From assembly GCA_017304475.1 (NCBI GenBank), contig JAFKKV010000010.1, positions 62,001 to 126,000 on the forward strand: DNA of 64,000 bases, in the 5' to 3' direction. Positions 25,625 to 35,891 of the stretch are shown in pieces. A program made the translations under genes and the position numbers. Position 1 is the first letter of the stretch. Each line of letters begins with the position of its first letter. The stretch comes from Hyphomicrobiales bacterium. GTDB lineage: Bacteria; Pseudomonadota; Alphaproteobacteria; Rhizobiales; Phreatobacteraceae. The notes under the pieces are model-generated. The model had not been told where the DNA came from. It did not search any database and saw nothing but the letters and a program-made list of their open reading frames with translations.

Positions 25625-26568
25625 GGCGTCATCGGCGCGCCCGCGCGCAGCACCGCCTCGATCTCCGCCATCACCCGATCGGGCGCCGCGTGATGCGGCC
25701 CATGGCCGACCCCGTCGAGCAGCACCAGCTTGGTCTGGGCGACGTCCCGGGCCATGCCTAGAGAATGCAGGTGGGTCCAGACCACGCTGTCCTGGTCGCC
25801 TGAGATCACAGTGACCGGGCATTCGATCGCGGGATAACGCGGCGCCTGTGCCTCCACCTCGTCCAACAGCCCGACGACATCCTCGGCATTGGCGATGAAC
25901 TGGCGGGGCCGGAGCACCAGCGGGATCGCCGCATCGCGGGAATAGCTGGCGCCGACCGATTGCGGCATGAAGACACCCTGGATGCTGCGTCGCATCCAGA
26001 GCTCGCCGAGCGGCAGCACCAGCGTCCAGGCGAAGAGCGGACCGAACACCGGCGTCGCCGCCAGCCGGTAATACCAATGCACGCCGCCCGGCCAGGGATG
26101 GGTGACGGGGGCCAGCAGCACAAGGCCCGAAACCCGGTCGCCATGGTCGAGCGCCAGCCGGCAGGCGAGCGCGCCGGCGAGCGAATGGGCGACGATCACC
26201 GCGCGCGACAGACCGAGCGCGTCGAGTACGTCGACCACCGCGCCGGCCTGCTGGTCGAGCGCCGCCGCCGCCCGTCCGGCCCGGCGCTCGCTGAAACCAT
26301 GGCCGGGGCGATCGATCAGAATGGTGCGGCCGAGCCGGCCGAGCCGGTCGCCGAGCGCCGGCTCCCAGGTGCGGACATTGCCGCTCGCGCCGTGCAGGAA
26401 CACCACCGGCGCCTCGCCCTGGCCGGCATCGACGACATGCAGGCGGCCGGTACGGGTTTCAATGAAGCGGCCGCGCGGCGGGAAGGCCCGGGTGATCGCG
26501 CGAGCCCGGGCCGCGGTCCAGGCGGTCAGGACGGGAGCAAGCGCAAGCGATGCAAGAAACGGTTCCAC
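25621..26568 (-). CDS. Alpha/beta hydrolase
   Basis: A 315-residue alpha/beta-hydrolase with an N-terminal hydrophobic segment (residues 4-20) that could be a membrane anchor. The oxyanion region is VVFLHGASGN, the nucleophile elbow AHSLAG, and the C-terminal acid and histidine lie in VISGDQDSVV and GVGHGPHH. The nearest types are lipase- or epoxide-hydrolase-like; the substrate is unknown. It converges with the binding-protein gene, and the palindrome CTAG at 25621-25624 encodes both stop codons. The short gap to the upstream TPR gene (60 bp) suggests a transcriptional unit. Confidence 0.85.
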   Translation of the reverse strand: MEPFLASLALAPVLTAWTAARARAITRAFPPRGRFIETRTGRLHVVDAGQGEAPVVFLHGASGNVRTWEPALGDRLGRLGRTILIDRPGHGFSERRAGRAAAALDQQAGAVVDVLDALGLSRAVIVAHSLAGALACRLALDHGDRVSGLVLLAPVTHPWPGGVHWYYRLAATPVFGPLFAWTLVLPLGELWMRRSIQGVFMPQSVGASYSRDAAIPLVLRPRQFIANAEDVVGLLDEVEAQAPRYPAIECPVTVISGDQDSVVWTHLHSLGMARDVAQTKLVLLDGVGHGPHHAAPDRVMAEIEAVLRAGAPMTP

Positions 26569-26628
26569 CCGCCCATTATGCGCCGATCATGCGGTGCAGC
26601 AAGACACCTGGCGCAGCCGCGGGCGCGT

Positions 26629-27264
26629 TCAGAGCTCGGTGCCGTCGACCTTCGGCTGCAGCCGCCTGACGATATCGGGCAACCGCTCGAGATAGGGATG
26701 GATTTCCAGGGCGCGGCGGAACACGTCGAGCGCCTGCTTGTCGTCGCCCAGTTGCTGCAGGATCATGCCGAGACCCGCCAGCGCGCCGTAATGGCGCGGC
26801 TCGCGTTTCAGCACCTGCTCGATGTCGGCAACCGCCCGCCCGAGTTCCTTGCGGGCGAAATAGACCGTCGCACGCCGGCTCCAGGCCTCGACATAGTCGG
26901 GATAGAGATCGATCACCGCGTCGAGCAGCGACAGCGACAGGTCCTGATCCTGGCGCTCGAAGGCCTGGGTCGCCCGTGCCATCAGGAGATCGGCGGTATC
27001 CGATCCGGACCGGGCCAGAATCAGCGAGATCTCGCGATCGATGACACGCGCTATGCGCGCGTCCGGCGCTTCCCTGAGTCGCGAGAACAATTCGTCGAGC
27101 CTGCGCGCCCGTTCCGATTCGAGCGCCGGCACGGCCGGGTTGCCCGCCGCCGGGGGAGCGCTGGAAGGACCCGTGACCTGCGCGCGCGCCGGGTTCGTCG
27201 TCAGCGCCGTCAGGACCAGGCAAAGAAAAACCGCCGTACGTGTCATGTCCCGAAACTGGGCCAT
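26629..27264 (-). CDS. Exported tetratricopeptide-repeat protein
   Basis: A 211-residue protein with a signal peptide (TRTAVFLCLVLTALTTNPARAQ) and three to four TPR-like helical hairpins from about residue 65 to 200 (for example LSLLDAVIDLYPDYVEAWSRRATVYFARKE split over two repeats, and HYGALAGLGMILQQLGDDKQA). It probably serves as a periplasmic protein-interaction module. The first ATG at 27264 is annotated; ATG 27246 would also leave an intact signal peptide. It follows the rpmJ terminator and precedes the hydrolase gene. Confidence 0.82.
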   Translation of the reverse strand: MAQFRDMTRTAVFLCLVLTALTTNPARAQVTGPSSAPPAAGNPAVPALESERARRLDELFSRLREAPDARIARVIDREISLILARSGSDTADLLMARATQAFERQDQDLSLSLLDAVIDLYPDYVEAWSRRATVYFARKELGRAVADIEQVLKREPRHYGALAGLGMILQQLGDDKQALDVFRRALEIHPYLERLPDIVRRLQPKVDGTEL

Positions 27265-27282
27265 GAAACGCCGGCGGTCAAC

Positions 27283-27304
27283 AAAAGAGGGCGTGACCGC
27301 CCTC
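27283..27304 (-). terminator. Rho-independent terminator of rpmJ
   Basis: On the minus strand, GAGGGCG-GTCA-CGCCCTC forms a 7-bp stem followed directly by TTTT. It lies about 40 bp downstream of the rpmJ stop and before the TPR gene, so it separates the two units. Confidence 0.65.
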
Positions 27305-27345
27305 CTCAGCCGATCGCTTCCGCGCGCGGACGCGCGGGCTGTCGA

Positions 27346-27471
27346 TCAACCCTGACGCGCCTTGAAGCGCTTCTGGGTCTTGTTGATGATGTAGACGCGG
27401 CCTTTGCGGCGCACGATCTGGTTGTCGCGATGGCGCGTGCGCAGCGACTTGAGCGAGTTACGGACCTTCAT
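27346..27471 (-). CDS. rpmJ: 50S ribosomal protein L36 (Cys-free form)
   Basis: A 41-residue L36 (bL36) beginning [10 protein letters not shown] and ending RFKARQG. It is the C-minus variant: the zinc-binding CxxC...C/H set of the C-plus paralogue is absent, so it is independent of zinc. This form is usual in alphaproteobacteria. ATG 27471 has AAGGGA about 8 nt upstream. The longer open frame is not real, as the 41-residue product is the full family length. Confidence 0.95.
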   Translation of the reverse strand: MKVRNSLKSLRTRHRDNQIVRRKGRVYIINKTQKRFKARQG

Positions 27472-27784
27472 GGCTTCGATCCCTTGTGAACGACAACGCA
27501 AAGGATCGGGACGTCCCGACTGCCAAAGCGACGATATTCGGAGGAGGCGGGCTATAGCCGGGGCCGGAGCCCCTGTCAAGATTTCGCGCGCCGCGGCGCG
27601 CATTCCCCGGCGGCCAAAGGCTTGGTGACGGCGAGACGATGGCCTGGCCGTCCCGCCGAGGCCTTCGATCCGCCGTCCCGGCCACGCCGAATCGATACCC
27701 CCGCCAGGGTTTTGCACTCATCCGTGGAACGTCACGGCCCCCCAGAGGTTGGACTTCTATCCACCCAGGAAAGGGAGAGAGCCG
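27472..27784. other. Divergent intergenic region between rpmJ and the DUF1236 gene
   Basis: This 313-bp stretch holds no supported gene. It must contain the promoters of both flanking genes. A perfect 14-bp palindrome, TCGGGACGTCCCGA at 27506-27519, lies 35 bp upstream of the rpmJ start and could be a regulator site. Nothing else stands out. Confidence 0.5.
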
Positions 27785-28138
27785 ATGAAACGTTCAATTC
27801 TGCTGACCGCGTCGCTGCTATCCGTGCTGGCCTTGCCCGTGGCGGCCCATGCGCAGGCAGGTGACGCGCAGAGTTCGCCGACGGCCAGCACGCGGCCGCA
27901 GCGGATCAGCCCCGACCAGCAGCCGCGTTTCCGCCAATATGTCATTCAGCGGCAGCATCCGTCCTATGTCTATTCCTCGCCGCTGGTGATCGGCGGCGTG
28001 CTGCCGGAGGCGGGCGTCACCTATTACGAGGTGCCGCGGGAATATGGCCCGACGGCCTATCGCTACACGATCATCAACGACAAGCCCGTGCTGGTCGATC
28101 CTTCGACGCGCACCATCGTCCAGGTCATCGAGGAATAG
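27785..28138 (+). CDS. DUF1236 domain-containing exported protein
   Basis: A 117-residue secreted protein. The signal peptide (MKRSILLTASLLSVLALPVAAHAQ) is followed by a disordered, Ser/Thr/Gln-rich linker. The DUF1236 core then runs from VGVLPEAGVTYYEVP-like sequence (GGVLPEAGVTYYEVPREYG) to the C-terminal TRTIVQVIE strand. The family is almost confined to Hyphomicrobiales and its function is unknown. ATG 27785 lies just after GGGAGAG (27773-27779). A bidirectional terminator follows the stop. Confidence 0.85.
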   Translation: MKRSILLTASLLSVLALPVAAHAQAGDAQSSPTASTRPQRISPDQQPRFRQYVIQRQHPSYVYSSPLVIGGVLPEAGVTYYEVPREYGPTAYRYTIINDKPVLVDPSTRTIVQVIEE

Positions 28139-28169
28139 GGCGCCATCGAGGAATAGGACCGGTCGAAAC

Positions 28170-28197
28170 AAAAAGGGCGCCGGATGGCGCCCTTTTT
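28170..28197. terminator. Bidirectional Rho-independent terminator
   Basis: GGGCGCC-GGAT-GGCGCCC (7-bp stem) is flanked by AAAAA on the left and TTTTT on the right. It sits between the convergent DUF1236 (plus) and GT39 (minus) genes and can stop transcription from both. Confidence 0.85.
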
Positions 28198-28219
28198 CAT
28201 GGCCGGTCACGATCGGCGG

Positions 28220-29821
28220 TCAGCGCAGTTCCGCAGGAACGATCGCATAGGCGAGCGTCGTCACCGGACCGAAGGACAAGGGGCTGGGCGCCGAGACGAA
28301 GCCTTGCGCCTTGAGAGTGGGGAAGCGTCGCTGAAGATTGGCGATCGCCTCCCGGTCCTCGGGCTGCCAGACGATGATGGCGCCATGGCGAGCGAGCATC
28401 GCCTCGGTCACCCAGGGCGCCTGGCGTGTGTCGCCGTCGAGCAGGATCAGGGGCCGGTCGAGCGAATAGAAGGCGACATTGCCGGCGTGCCAGCGGTCGC
28501 CGATGACGATGCGCAGCGGCTGATCGGTGTCGTCGCGCCAGCGGCTGGTCAATTGATCGGCCAGCGATTCGGCCGGATAGAGCGTCGGCACCACGCCCGC
28601 CCCCATGGCCAGGCGGACATGGTGGTGGAAAGCATTGCCGATCGGCAGCCCAACGATGACCACGAGCCCCAGCACCGCTGCGAGCTTCAGCCGGCCGAGC
28701 ACGAGGCGCGGACCGATCAGCATCAGCGCGGCGATGCCGGAAAAGGCGAAAAGCGCCGTGCCCCTGCCCTGCCGGAATTCGCCGCCGACCACGTAATTCA
28801 CCACCAGGGCCGTCGCGATCGGCGCGAAGGCCATGGTCAGGAGCGCCATCTGCTCGAAGGCCGGTACCTGCCGGCCGTCGATCACCAGCTCGGTCTTGGG
28901 CTTGAACCGGCCAAACCCGACGGTCACGAGCAGCAGCACGATCAGCATGCCGTGCTGGATGATCTGGGCCGACAGGAAGGTCAGGCAGAAATACAGCCGG
29001 ACGAGAACCGAGGTGGCCTTCTCACCGTGGGAAAAAGCATAGCCGAGCGTCGAGAAGCTGGTTTCCACTACCCAGTTCAGATGCGGCGCGACCAGCACGA
29101 GGCAGAGCAGCCCGGCCAGCCACGGATCCAGCCGCATCAGGGCCGCCCGGCCGCGCGGCGTCGCCAGGGTAAGCACCCCGAGCACGCCGACCAGCAGCAG
29201 CACGACATATTTGGCATAGATCGAGATCGCGACGACCAGCCCGAAGCTGTACCAGGCGCGCGGACGCTCCTCGACGACGGCGCGCCACCAGAACAGCCCG
29301 GCGAGCGCCCAGAGCGGCGCCGACAGGGTATCCGGCGTGAACGTCGCCATGGACGGGCCGTAATAGTGCACGCCGAACAGCGTCAGCAGCGCCGCGATCA
29401 GGCCTTGCCGCTCACCCAGGATCGAACGGCCGAGCTGCCAGACCGCCCAGAGCGTGACGGCGACGCAGATTTGCGCATAGGCATAGGCGAGCCACATGGC
29501 CGATGGCGCCAGCCATTCGGTCAGCCCGAGGATCCAGGCCTGCAGCGGCGGATGCTTGGAAAAGCCCCACTGGAACGTCCGCCCCCAGATGAAACCCTCG
29601 AGCGTGTCGCGCGGCAGCGTGACGAAGCCGATGGCGGGCGCCGCGATCGAGACCGTGGCGTGGAGACCGATGAGCGACCAGAAGAGGGCCGCGCCGCGAT
29701 TGACCAGCAACTGGCCGATCTGGCGGCTGCCGATCTGAAGCGTGGCGGAAGCAGCACTGGACACCGCGGCAGCGGCTGTGTGTCCGTCGCGCGGCGCGGC
29801 ATAGGTATCGTTGAGGGACAA
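28220..29821 (-). CDS. Glycosyltransferase family 39-like integral membrane protein
   Basis: A 533-residue polytopic protein with about ten to eleven TM helices and a C-terminal periplasmic domain. The first periplasmic loop has acidic catalytic-type residues (FVTLPRDTLEGFIWG) and WGFSKHPPLQAW, the KHPP element typical of the GT39/ArnT-like PMT_2 family, which uses polyprenyl-phosphate sugars. It probably modifies an envelope glycan or lipid; acceptor and donor are unknown. ATG 29821 is the only good start. The 237-bp upstream leader contains a CCCAGC-TTC-GCTGGG hairpin (29861-29875). Confidence 0.85.
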   Translation of the reverse strand: MSLNDTYAAPRDGHTAAAAVSSAASATLQIGSRQIGQLLVNRGAALFWSLIGLHATVSIAAPAIGFVTLPRDTLEGFIWGRTFQWGFSKHPPLQAWILGLTEWLAPSAMWLAYAYAQICVAVTLWAVWQLGRSILGERQGLIAALLTLFGVHYYGPSMATFTPDTLSAPLWALAGLFWWRAVVEERPRAWYSFGLVVAISIYAKYVVLLLVGVLGVLTLATPRGRAALMRLDPWLAGLLCLVLVAPHLNWVVETSFSTLGYAFSHGEKATSVLVRLYFCLTFLSAQIIQHGMLIVLLLVTVGFGRFKPKTELVIDGRQVPAFEQMALLTMAFAPIATALVVNYVVGGEFRQGRGTALFAFSGIAALMLIGPRLVLGRLKLAAVLGLVVIVGLPIGNAFHHHVRLAMGAGVVPTLYPAESLADQLTSRWRDDTDQPLRIVIGDRWHAGNVAFYSLDRPLILLDGDTRQAPWVTEAMLARHGAIIVWQPEDREAIANLQRRFPTLKAQGFVSAPSPLSFGPVTTLAYAIVPAELR

Positions 29822-30058
29822 TCAGGGCCTCGGACGGGCGTTGGATCGAAAGGGCTCAAACCCAGCTTCGCTGGGACCGCACGCAATGGCATTAAAAACG
29901 AGAGGTTGCTGACCGCAAGCCATAAGCCACCGCGCGAGACGTTCAAGCCTATTGTGCACAGCCACATTGCTTGAAGGTTACAATCCGAAACAAATGTTCC
30001 CCAAAGGCCACAAATCCCTGAATTTGTAATGCAATTGCAAGCTGGCAGGGCCTTCCGG
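29822..30058. other. AT-richer intergenic region upstream of the GT39 gene
   Basis: No gene is supported. It contains the CCCAGC-TTC-GCTGGG hairpin (29861-29875) in the leader of the GT39 gene. It also contains ACAAAT-CCCTGA-ATTTGT (30010-30027) about 30 bp downstream of the hutD stop, a weak stem without a T tract. Confidence 0.4.
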
Positions 30059-30637
30059 TCAGGCCGGCCGCAGGCGGACGACGGCCATTCTGGAATCGGC
30101 CGGGCCCGCAAGCAGGCAGCCGGCGCCACCGGAAATCACGGCGGTCCAGCCCGGGGCGAGGGTCGCGGTCTCGGCGCCGTCGGTCACCGTCGAGGTCCCC
30201 TCGACCGCCACGATCACCAGGATCTCGGCGGGAGACCCGGCTGCGATCGCCTCCGGCCGGCCGCCGCCCCGCCGGATCGCCACATCGCCTTGAAAGGCAT
30301 CGTCGCGCATCAGCAGATTGAAGGCGGTCGCCGAGCCGCCACGCAGCCGCGAGAAGGGGGCCGGCGCGCCGGCAAAGCGCGTCGGCTCGTCGCGCGCGAG
30401 CGTTCGCGTGCCCTCCCCTGCGAAATCCAGGTGCACGCCGGGACCATGGATGATGGTGAAGACGCGGGTCACGCCGGAATAATCCGAGAACGGCCCGTCC
30501 TTCAGGATTTCGGCCGTGCCGATCCGCCAGGCGACGTCGCCGTCGCCGCCATATTCGACCGCATAGTCGGTCGCGGTGCCGCCGCCGTTCTTCCAGGGAA
30601 CGCTGCGATGGACCGCCGGATCGATCAGCCTGATCAT
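30059..30637 (-). CDS. HutD/Ves family protein
   Basis: A 192-residue cupin-like protein of the HutD (DUF886) family, identified by VPWKNGGGTATDYAVEY near the N-terminus and WRIGTAEILKDGPFSDYSGVTR after it. HutD is found with histidine-utilisation operons and is thought to be regulatory, but no hut gene is present here. It is the second gene after the TRAP binding protein, with a 4-bp ATGA overlap, so the pair is co-expressed. The function in this setting is unknown. Confidence 0.85.
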   Translation of the reverse strand: MIRLIDPAVHRSVPWKNGGGTATDYAVEYGGDGDVAWRIGTAEILKDGPFSDYSGVTRVFTIIHGPGVHLDFAGEGTRTLARDEPTRFAGAPAPFSRLRGGSATAFNLLMRDDAFQGDVAIRRGGGRPEAIAAGSPAEILVIVAVEGTSTVTDGAETATLAPGWTAVISGGAGCLLAGPADSRMAVVRLRPA

Positions 30638-31707
30638 CGTGCCTCGTATCTGACGCCGCTGATCGGCGCCACAACGCGGTTATAAACCTCACCGCAGCGC
30701 TCGCCGCAACGTTTGACGAAGGCGGGCAGGACGACCGTCGAGAGCGACTGGCGCAGCAAGGCCATGTCCTCCGGGCTGGCACGCGTCACCGTCATCGGCC
30801 GATTCTCGACCACCCGGCCGATCTTGCAGCCGGCGGCGATGCCGGCATTGCACTGGATGCCGTCCTCGGTCGCCTCCAGCCCGAGTTTCCACTGGGCCTC
30901 CTGCACGTTGTTCATGGTGTCCTGCAGGAATTGCCGCACGGCCGGATCCAGCCGGTTCCACCAGGCGAGATTGACCCCATAGGCCGCCACGCCCCATTGG
31001 ATCGGCAAGGTGTAGAGATGTTTCGTCACCTCGTACCAGCGCGCGCCATTGCCTGTTGCCGTGCCCGTCACCGCGCAATCGACCACGCCACGCTCGAGCG
31101 CCGCATAGACCTCGGGAAAGCCGATCGCCACCGGCTGGGCGCCGATCGACTGGATGAAGTCGTTCTGCGAGCCGCCCGGCGTGCGGACACGCCGGCCCTT
31201 CAGGTCGGCGAGGCTGGTCACCGGATCGCGGCAGAACAGGACCTGGGCCGGGAACGGATAGAACGCCACGATGCGCACGCCGACCCGCTCGAGCTCCTGG
31301 TTGAGCGTCGGCAGCATGGCATCGGCAACCCGGCGGCCTTGCTCATGCGAGGCATTCAGGCCCGCGAGATCGATGATGTCGAGCAAGGGCACGTCGCCCG
31401 CCACCGTCGGCAGCGCGATGCCGGCAAGGTCGATCTGGCCGGCGCGCAGCACACGCAGCAGCTCCGGTCCGTTCAGGTTGCGCTCGGGCCAGCTTGCCAG
31501 CGTCACCGAAATGCGCCCGTTGGAGCGCTGCGGAATGCCCTCGCGAAGCATGGGAATGTCGACCCGGGTATATTGCGGGATCGCCGGAGAGAGCTGCGTC
31601 ACCATCTGGACCGCCACCGGCGGGCCGGGCGGCAGGCCCTGGGCCGAGGCCGGTGCCGCCAGGCCCAGCATGACAAGGCCAATGGATGCTTTGATCAGAC
31701 CACGCAT
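30634..31707 (-). CDS. TRAP transporter substrate-binding protein (DctP type)
   Basis: A 357-residue periplasmic binding protein with signal peptide MRGLIKASIGLVMLGLAAPASA. The DctP features are LSPAIPQYTRVDIPMLREGI and the conserved arginine region LADLKGRRVRTPGGSQNDFI that salt-bridges a carboxylate ligand. A hinge helix region follows. Two extra cysteine pairs lie near the C-terminus (CKIG and KRCGERCGE). The membrane subunits DctQ and DctM are not in the window, so it is an orphan binding protein coupled to hutD. Confidence 0.87.
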   Translation of the reverse strand: MRGLIKASIGLVMLGLAAPASAQGLPPGPPVAVQMVTQLSPAIPQYTRVDIPMLREGIPQRSNGRISVTLASWPERNLNGPELLRVLRAGQIDLAGIALPTVAGDVPLLDIIDLAGLNASHEQGRRVADAMLPTLNQELERVGVRIVAFYPFPAQVLFCRDPVTSLADLKGRRVRTPGGSQNDFIQSIGAQPVAIGFPEVYAALERGVVDCAVTGTATGNGARWYEVTKHLYTLPIQWGVAAYGVNLAWWNRLDPAVRQFLQDTMNNVQEAQWKLGLEATEDGIQCNAGIAAGCKIGRVVENRPMTVTRASPEDMALLRQSLSTVVLPAFVKRCGERCGEVYNRVVAPISGVRYEAR

Positions 31708-31879
31708 TCCGCTCTCCCCCCGAGATGTCAGTGCATCACTATAGACGGCGCGCCCGGCCGGTCGAGCCGGGTTCTGCTGTCGTTTTGCCTCGTGCCGGCG
31801 TCATCAGGACCGCTGCCGTGCGAGGCTGAATGCGGCTTGCGATTGACCTTGCCGCGTGCGCAACGCTAAACCCCGCGCC

Positions 31880-33468
<1,589 letters not shown>

Positions 33469-33487
<19 letters not shown>

Positions 33488-34224
33488 GGAGTGGACAGGG
33501 CGGTGCGCGCCGGGCGGCGTGCGCCCGCGCCGACGGCCTGGCTGATCCAGCCGATCACCTGTGCGTGCAGGCGCGGATCCTTGTCGATGTTGAAATGGGT
33601 CAGGTTGCCGGACTGGCGCAGGTCGATGTTTTCGAGCCGGCCGCGATAGCTTCCCGCCGCGGTCACCCGCTCGCCCCAACCGTTGTTCGACTGGTAAAAA
33701 TTGACGAAACGGCGGGCGCCGCCGGTGACCTGCCGGGGCACCGTCGGATCGAAGGCCACCGCCAGCGCCACCGAGCCGCCCTGCTGCGCCAGGACGTTGA
33801 CGATGTCGGTGACCACGTTGGCGCCGAGCGAATGGCCGATGATGACGGCCTGGTGGCGCCCGCCCGAGGCGCGCTGATTGGCCAGGATCTCGCTCGCGAT
33901 GGCGCCCCAATTGCCATATTCGTGAACCGTCGCGACATAGCCGCGCTGGGCGAGCTTGGCGGCTAGGTCGTCCATGCCCTGCGAGAAGACATTGGCGAGT
34001 CCGCGGATCAGGTAGATATGCGGCGGGATCTGCTGGATCCGTCCGACATGGGCGGCGAGGCCGGATGCGCCGGGAGCGCCGCCCCGGACCGCGTCGCGGG
34101 CCATCTGCACCGCTCCACCCTCGACGCTGCCGTCGGCGCTGGTCTGGGCCGTCGTCTGACAGCCGGCGAGCAGCAACCCGCCGAGAAGAACACTGAGAAC
34201 GCCGGTCCGCGACGACATGCGCAT
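33469..34224 (-). CDS. Lipoprotein alpha/beta-hydrolase-like protein, paralogue A
   Basis: A 251-residue predicted lipoprotein: the signal peptide ends in the lipobox LLLAGC with lipidated C22. The domain from about residue 75 reads IYLIRGLANVFSQGMDDLAAK, then VIIGHSLGANVV (nucleophile elbow GHSLG) and VNFYQSNNGWG. It belongs to the lipase/PGAP1-like serine hydrolase group; no name is certain. ATG 34224 is preferred to a GTG four codons earlier, with AGGTGAGG upstream. It is a clear paralogue of the next gene upstream. The 3' end overlaps prfC antisense by 19 bp. Confidence 0.82.
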
Positions 34225-34465
34225 GTTCAACCTCACCTGAAATTCCAGTAGATCGCATGAAACGCGCCGAGCGCGAATCCGTGCGGCCCACCCTGCCCCA
34301 GCATGGTTAATCGGAAGTCAATTGCCGGCCCCGGGGGCTGTCAATGGATGATCCGGCCGAACGGCGGGCCGAACAGCATCTGGCGGCGGTGTGTTGCCGG
34401 AATGCCTCGCGTGGGGGAAGCAACATGACCGGACGGGCGCAATCGGCGCCTTGTCGGCCGGGGAA

Positions 34466-35194
34466 CTAGCGCGCTGCCCGGCCCCGGCTGTTGCGCGCGA
34501 GCGCGCTATCGCCGGCCCCGACGGACTGGCGGATCGAACTGATGATGCGTTGATGCAACTGCGCATCCCGATCAATCGTGAAATGGGTCAATTGTTCCAT
34601 GGCCTTGAGGTCGACATTGTCGATCAGGTCCTCCAGCCCGGGCGCGGCCTGCACCCTGCGGCCCCAGCCATTGTTGGACTGATAGAAATTGACGAAGTGC
34701 TGGACGCCGCCGGCGACCGTCAGATCCCGCGTCGGGTCGAAAGTCACCGCCAGCTGGGCGCTGGCGCCCCTGGCGGCCAGCGCGTTGACCGCTTCGATGG
34801 TCGCGTTGGCGCCGAGCGAATGGCCGATGATGACCGCCTTCTGGCGGCCGCCCGAGGCGGTCTGATCGGCGGCGATCTGCTCGACGATGGCGGGCCAGTC
34901 GCCAAAGGCATGAACGCTCGTCCGATAGCCCAGCGCCGTCAGCTTGGCCGACAGGTGGTCGACGCCTTCCGAAACGGTCTGGGCGAGGCCGCGGATGAGA
35001 TAGATCTTCGGCGCGGTCGACTGGACAGGCTGGCGGGCAGGTGTCGCACGGGCAGGCTGCGCCTCGGTGCGCCGGGCGAAATCGCGGGGTGCGAAAGCCG
35101 CGTCGAGTCCAGCAAGGCCGGACATCTGACAACCGCCGAGCATCAGTCCCACGGCCAGCAGGGACAACGATCGGACACGCGCGAACAGTAACAT
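34466..35194 (-). CDS. Lipoprotein alpha/beta-hydrolase-like protein, paralogue B
   Basis: A 242-residue predicted lipoprotein with lipobox LMLGGC (C22). It is the tandem paralogue of the downstream gene, sharing IYLIRGLA, VIIGHSLGAN, VNFYQSNNGWG and the LTHF(N/T)ID(K/R)D block near the C-terminus. The serine of GHSLG is the expected nucleophile. ATG 35194 is chosen because the signal peptide starts there. The substrate is unknown; the retention of both copies with identical core motifs suggests both are active. Confidence 0.82.
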   Translation of the reverse strand: MLLFARVRSLSLLAVGLMLGGCQMSGLAGLDAAFAPRDFARRTEAQPARATPARQPVQSTAPKIYLIRGLAQTVSEGVDHLSAKLTALGYRTSVHAFGDWPAIVEQIAADQTASGGRQKAVIIGHSLGANATIEAVNALAARGASAQLAVTFDPTRDLTVAGGVQHFVNFYQSNNGWGRRVQAAPGLEDLIDNVDLKAMEQLTHFTIDRDAQLHQRIISSIRQSVGAGDSALARNSRGRAAR

Positions 35195-35294
35195 ACCAAA
35201 CCACTTCGATGATCCGGAGCCGGCCAGCCGTCCCCGGGCAGTTGTCCCAGCCCTTGCTCTATGAGCGGCACTGGATGGTAGCAGCGCCACCCTG

Positions 35295-35891
35295 TCAATG
35301 AATGAACGGAATGACGCGCTTCGTGCGGGCCATGTAATCGGCGTACTGTTGCCCGAAGGCCGCGCGCATCATCGCCTCCTCCCGCCCGACCCGGAAGGCG
35401 TAGAGCAGCCCGAAGCCGACGAAACCGGCAGGTCCCGCGATCCAGTTCTGCAGGAGCAGCGCCTGTCCGAGGGTCCACAGGAAGAAAGCCGAATACATGG
35501 GGTGGCGGACCAGCCGGTAGACGCCATGGGTCACCAGCGTATGGTCCTTGCGCAGCTCCAGCGTCTGCGACCAGTTGCGGCCAAGCTGCCGGTGGGTCGC
35601 CAGGAACAGGGCGAGGGCCGCGACGAAGACCGCGGTTCCGAGCCAGGCCAGCGGCGGCGAGAAGCGATAGTCGGCGAAGCGCAGGAAGCCGGTCGAGGCA
35701 AAAAGGCAATAGGCGATCGGCACCAGCCCCAGGCCGCTGAGCGAAACCACGAGCAGCACCTTTTCGCGCAGGTCAACGGCACTGACGTCGATCCGGTTGC
35801 GGCGCTTGTTCTTGACCTCGTGGGGAATGCGGATCGCCGCCCAGCCGACCACGCCGGCGAGGAAGATGATCTGGGCGAGGACTGGGGTCAT
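35295..35891 (-). CDS. Isoprenylcysteine carboxyl methyltransferase (ICMT)-like membrane methyltransferase
   Basis: A 198-residue membrane protein with four to five TM helices. The C-terminal SAM-binding signature of the ICMT/PEMT superfamily is clear: YRLVRHPMYSAFFLW and, further on, GREEAMMRAAFGQQYADYMARTKR (split by a few residues from the helix end). Bacterial members methylate small molecules or lipids rather than prenylated proteins. Its start overlaps the stop of the upstream lipase-like gene (ATGA), so the two are co-translated. Confidence 0.87.
   Translation of the reverse strand: MTPVLAQIIFLAGVVGWAAIRIPHEVKNKRRNRIDVSAVDLREKVLLVVSLSGLGLVPIAYCLFASTGFLRFADYRFSPPLAWLGTAVFVAALALFLATHRQLGRNWSQTLELRKDHTLVTHGVYRLVRHPMYSAFFLWTLGQALLLQNWIAGPAGFVGFGLLYAFRVGREEAMMRAAFGQQYADYMARTKRVIPFIH

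Noticed and set aside
28184..29974. 596-codon plus-strand frame opposite the GT39 gene
   Set aside because: Charged shadow of a multi-TM protein, with no domain and no ribosome-binding site.
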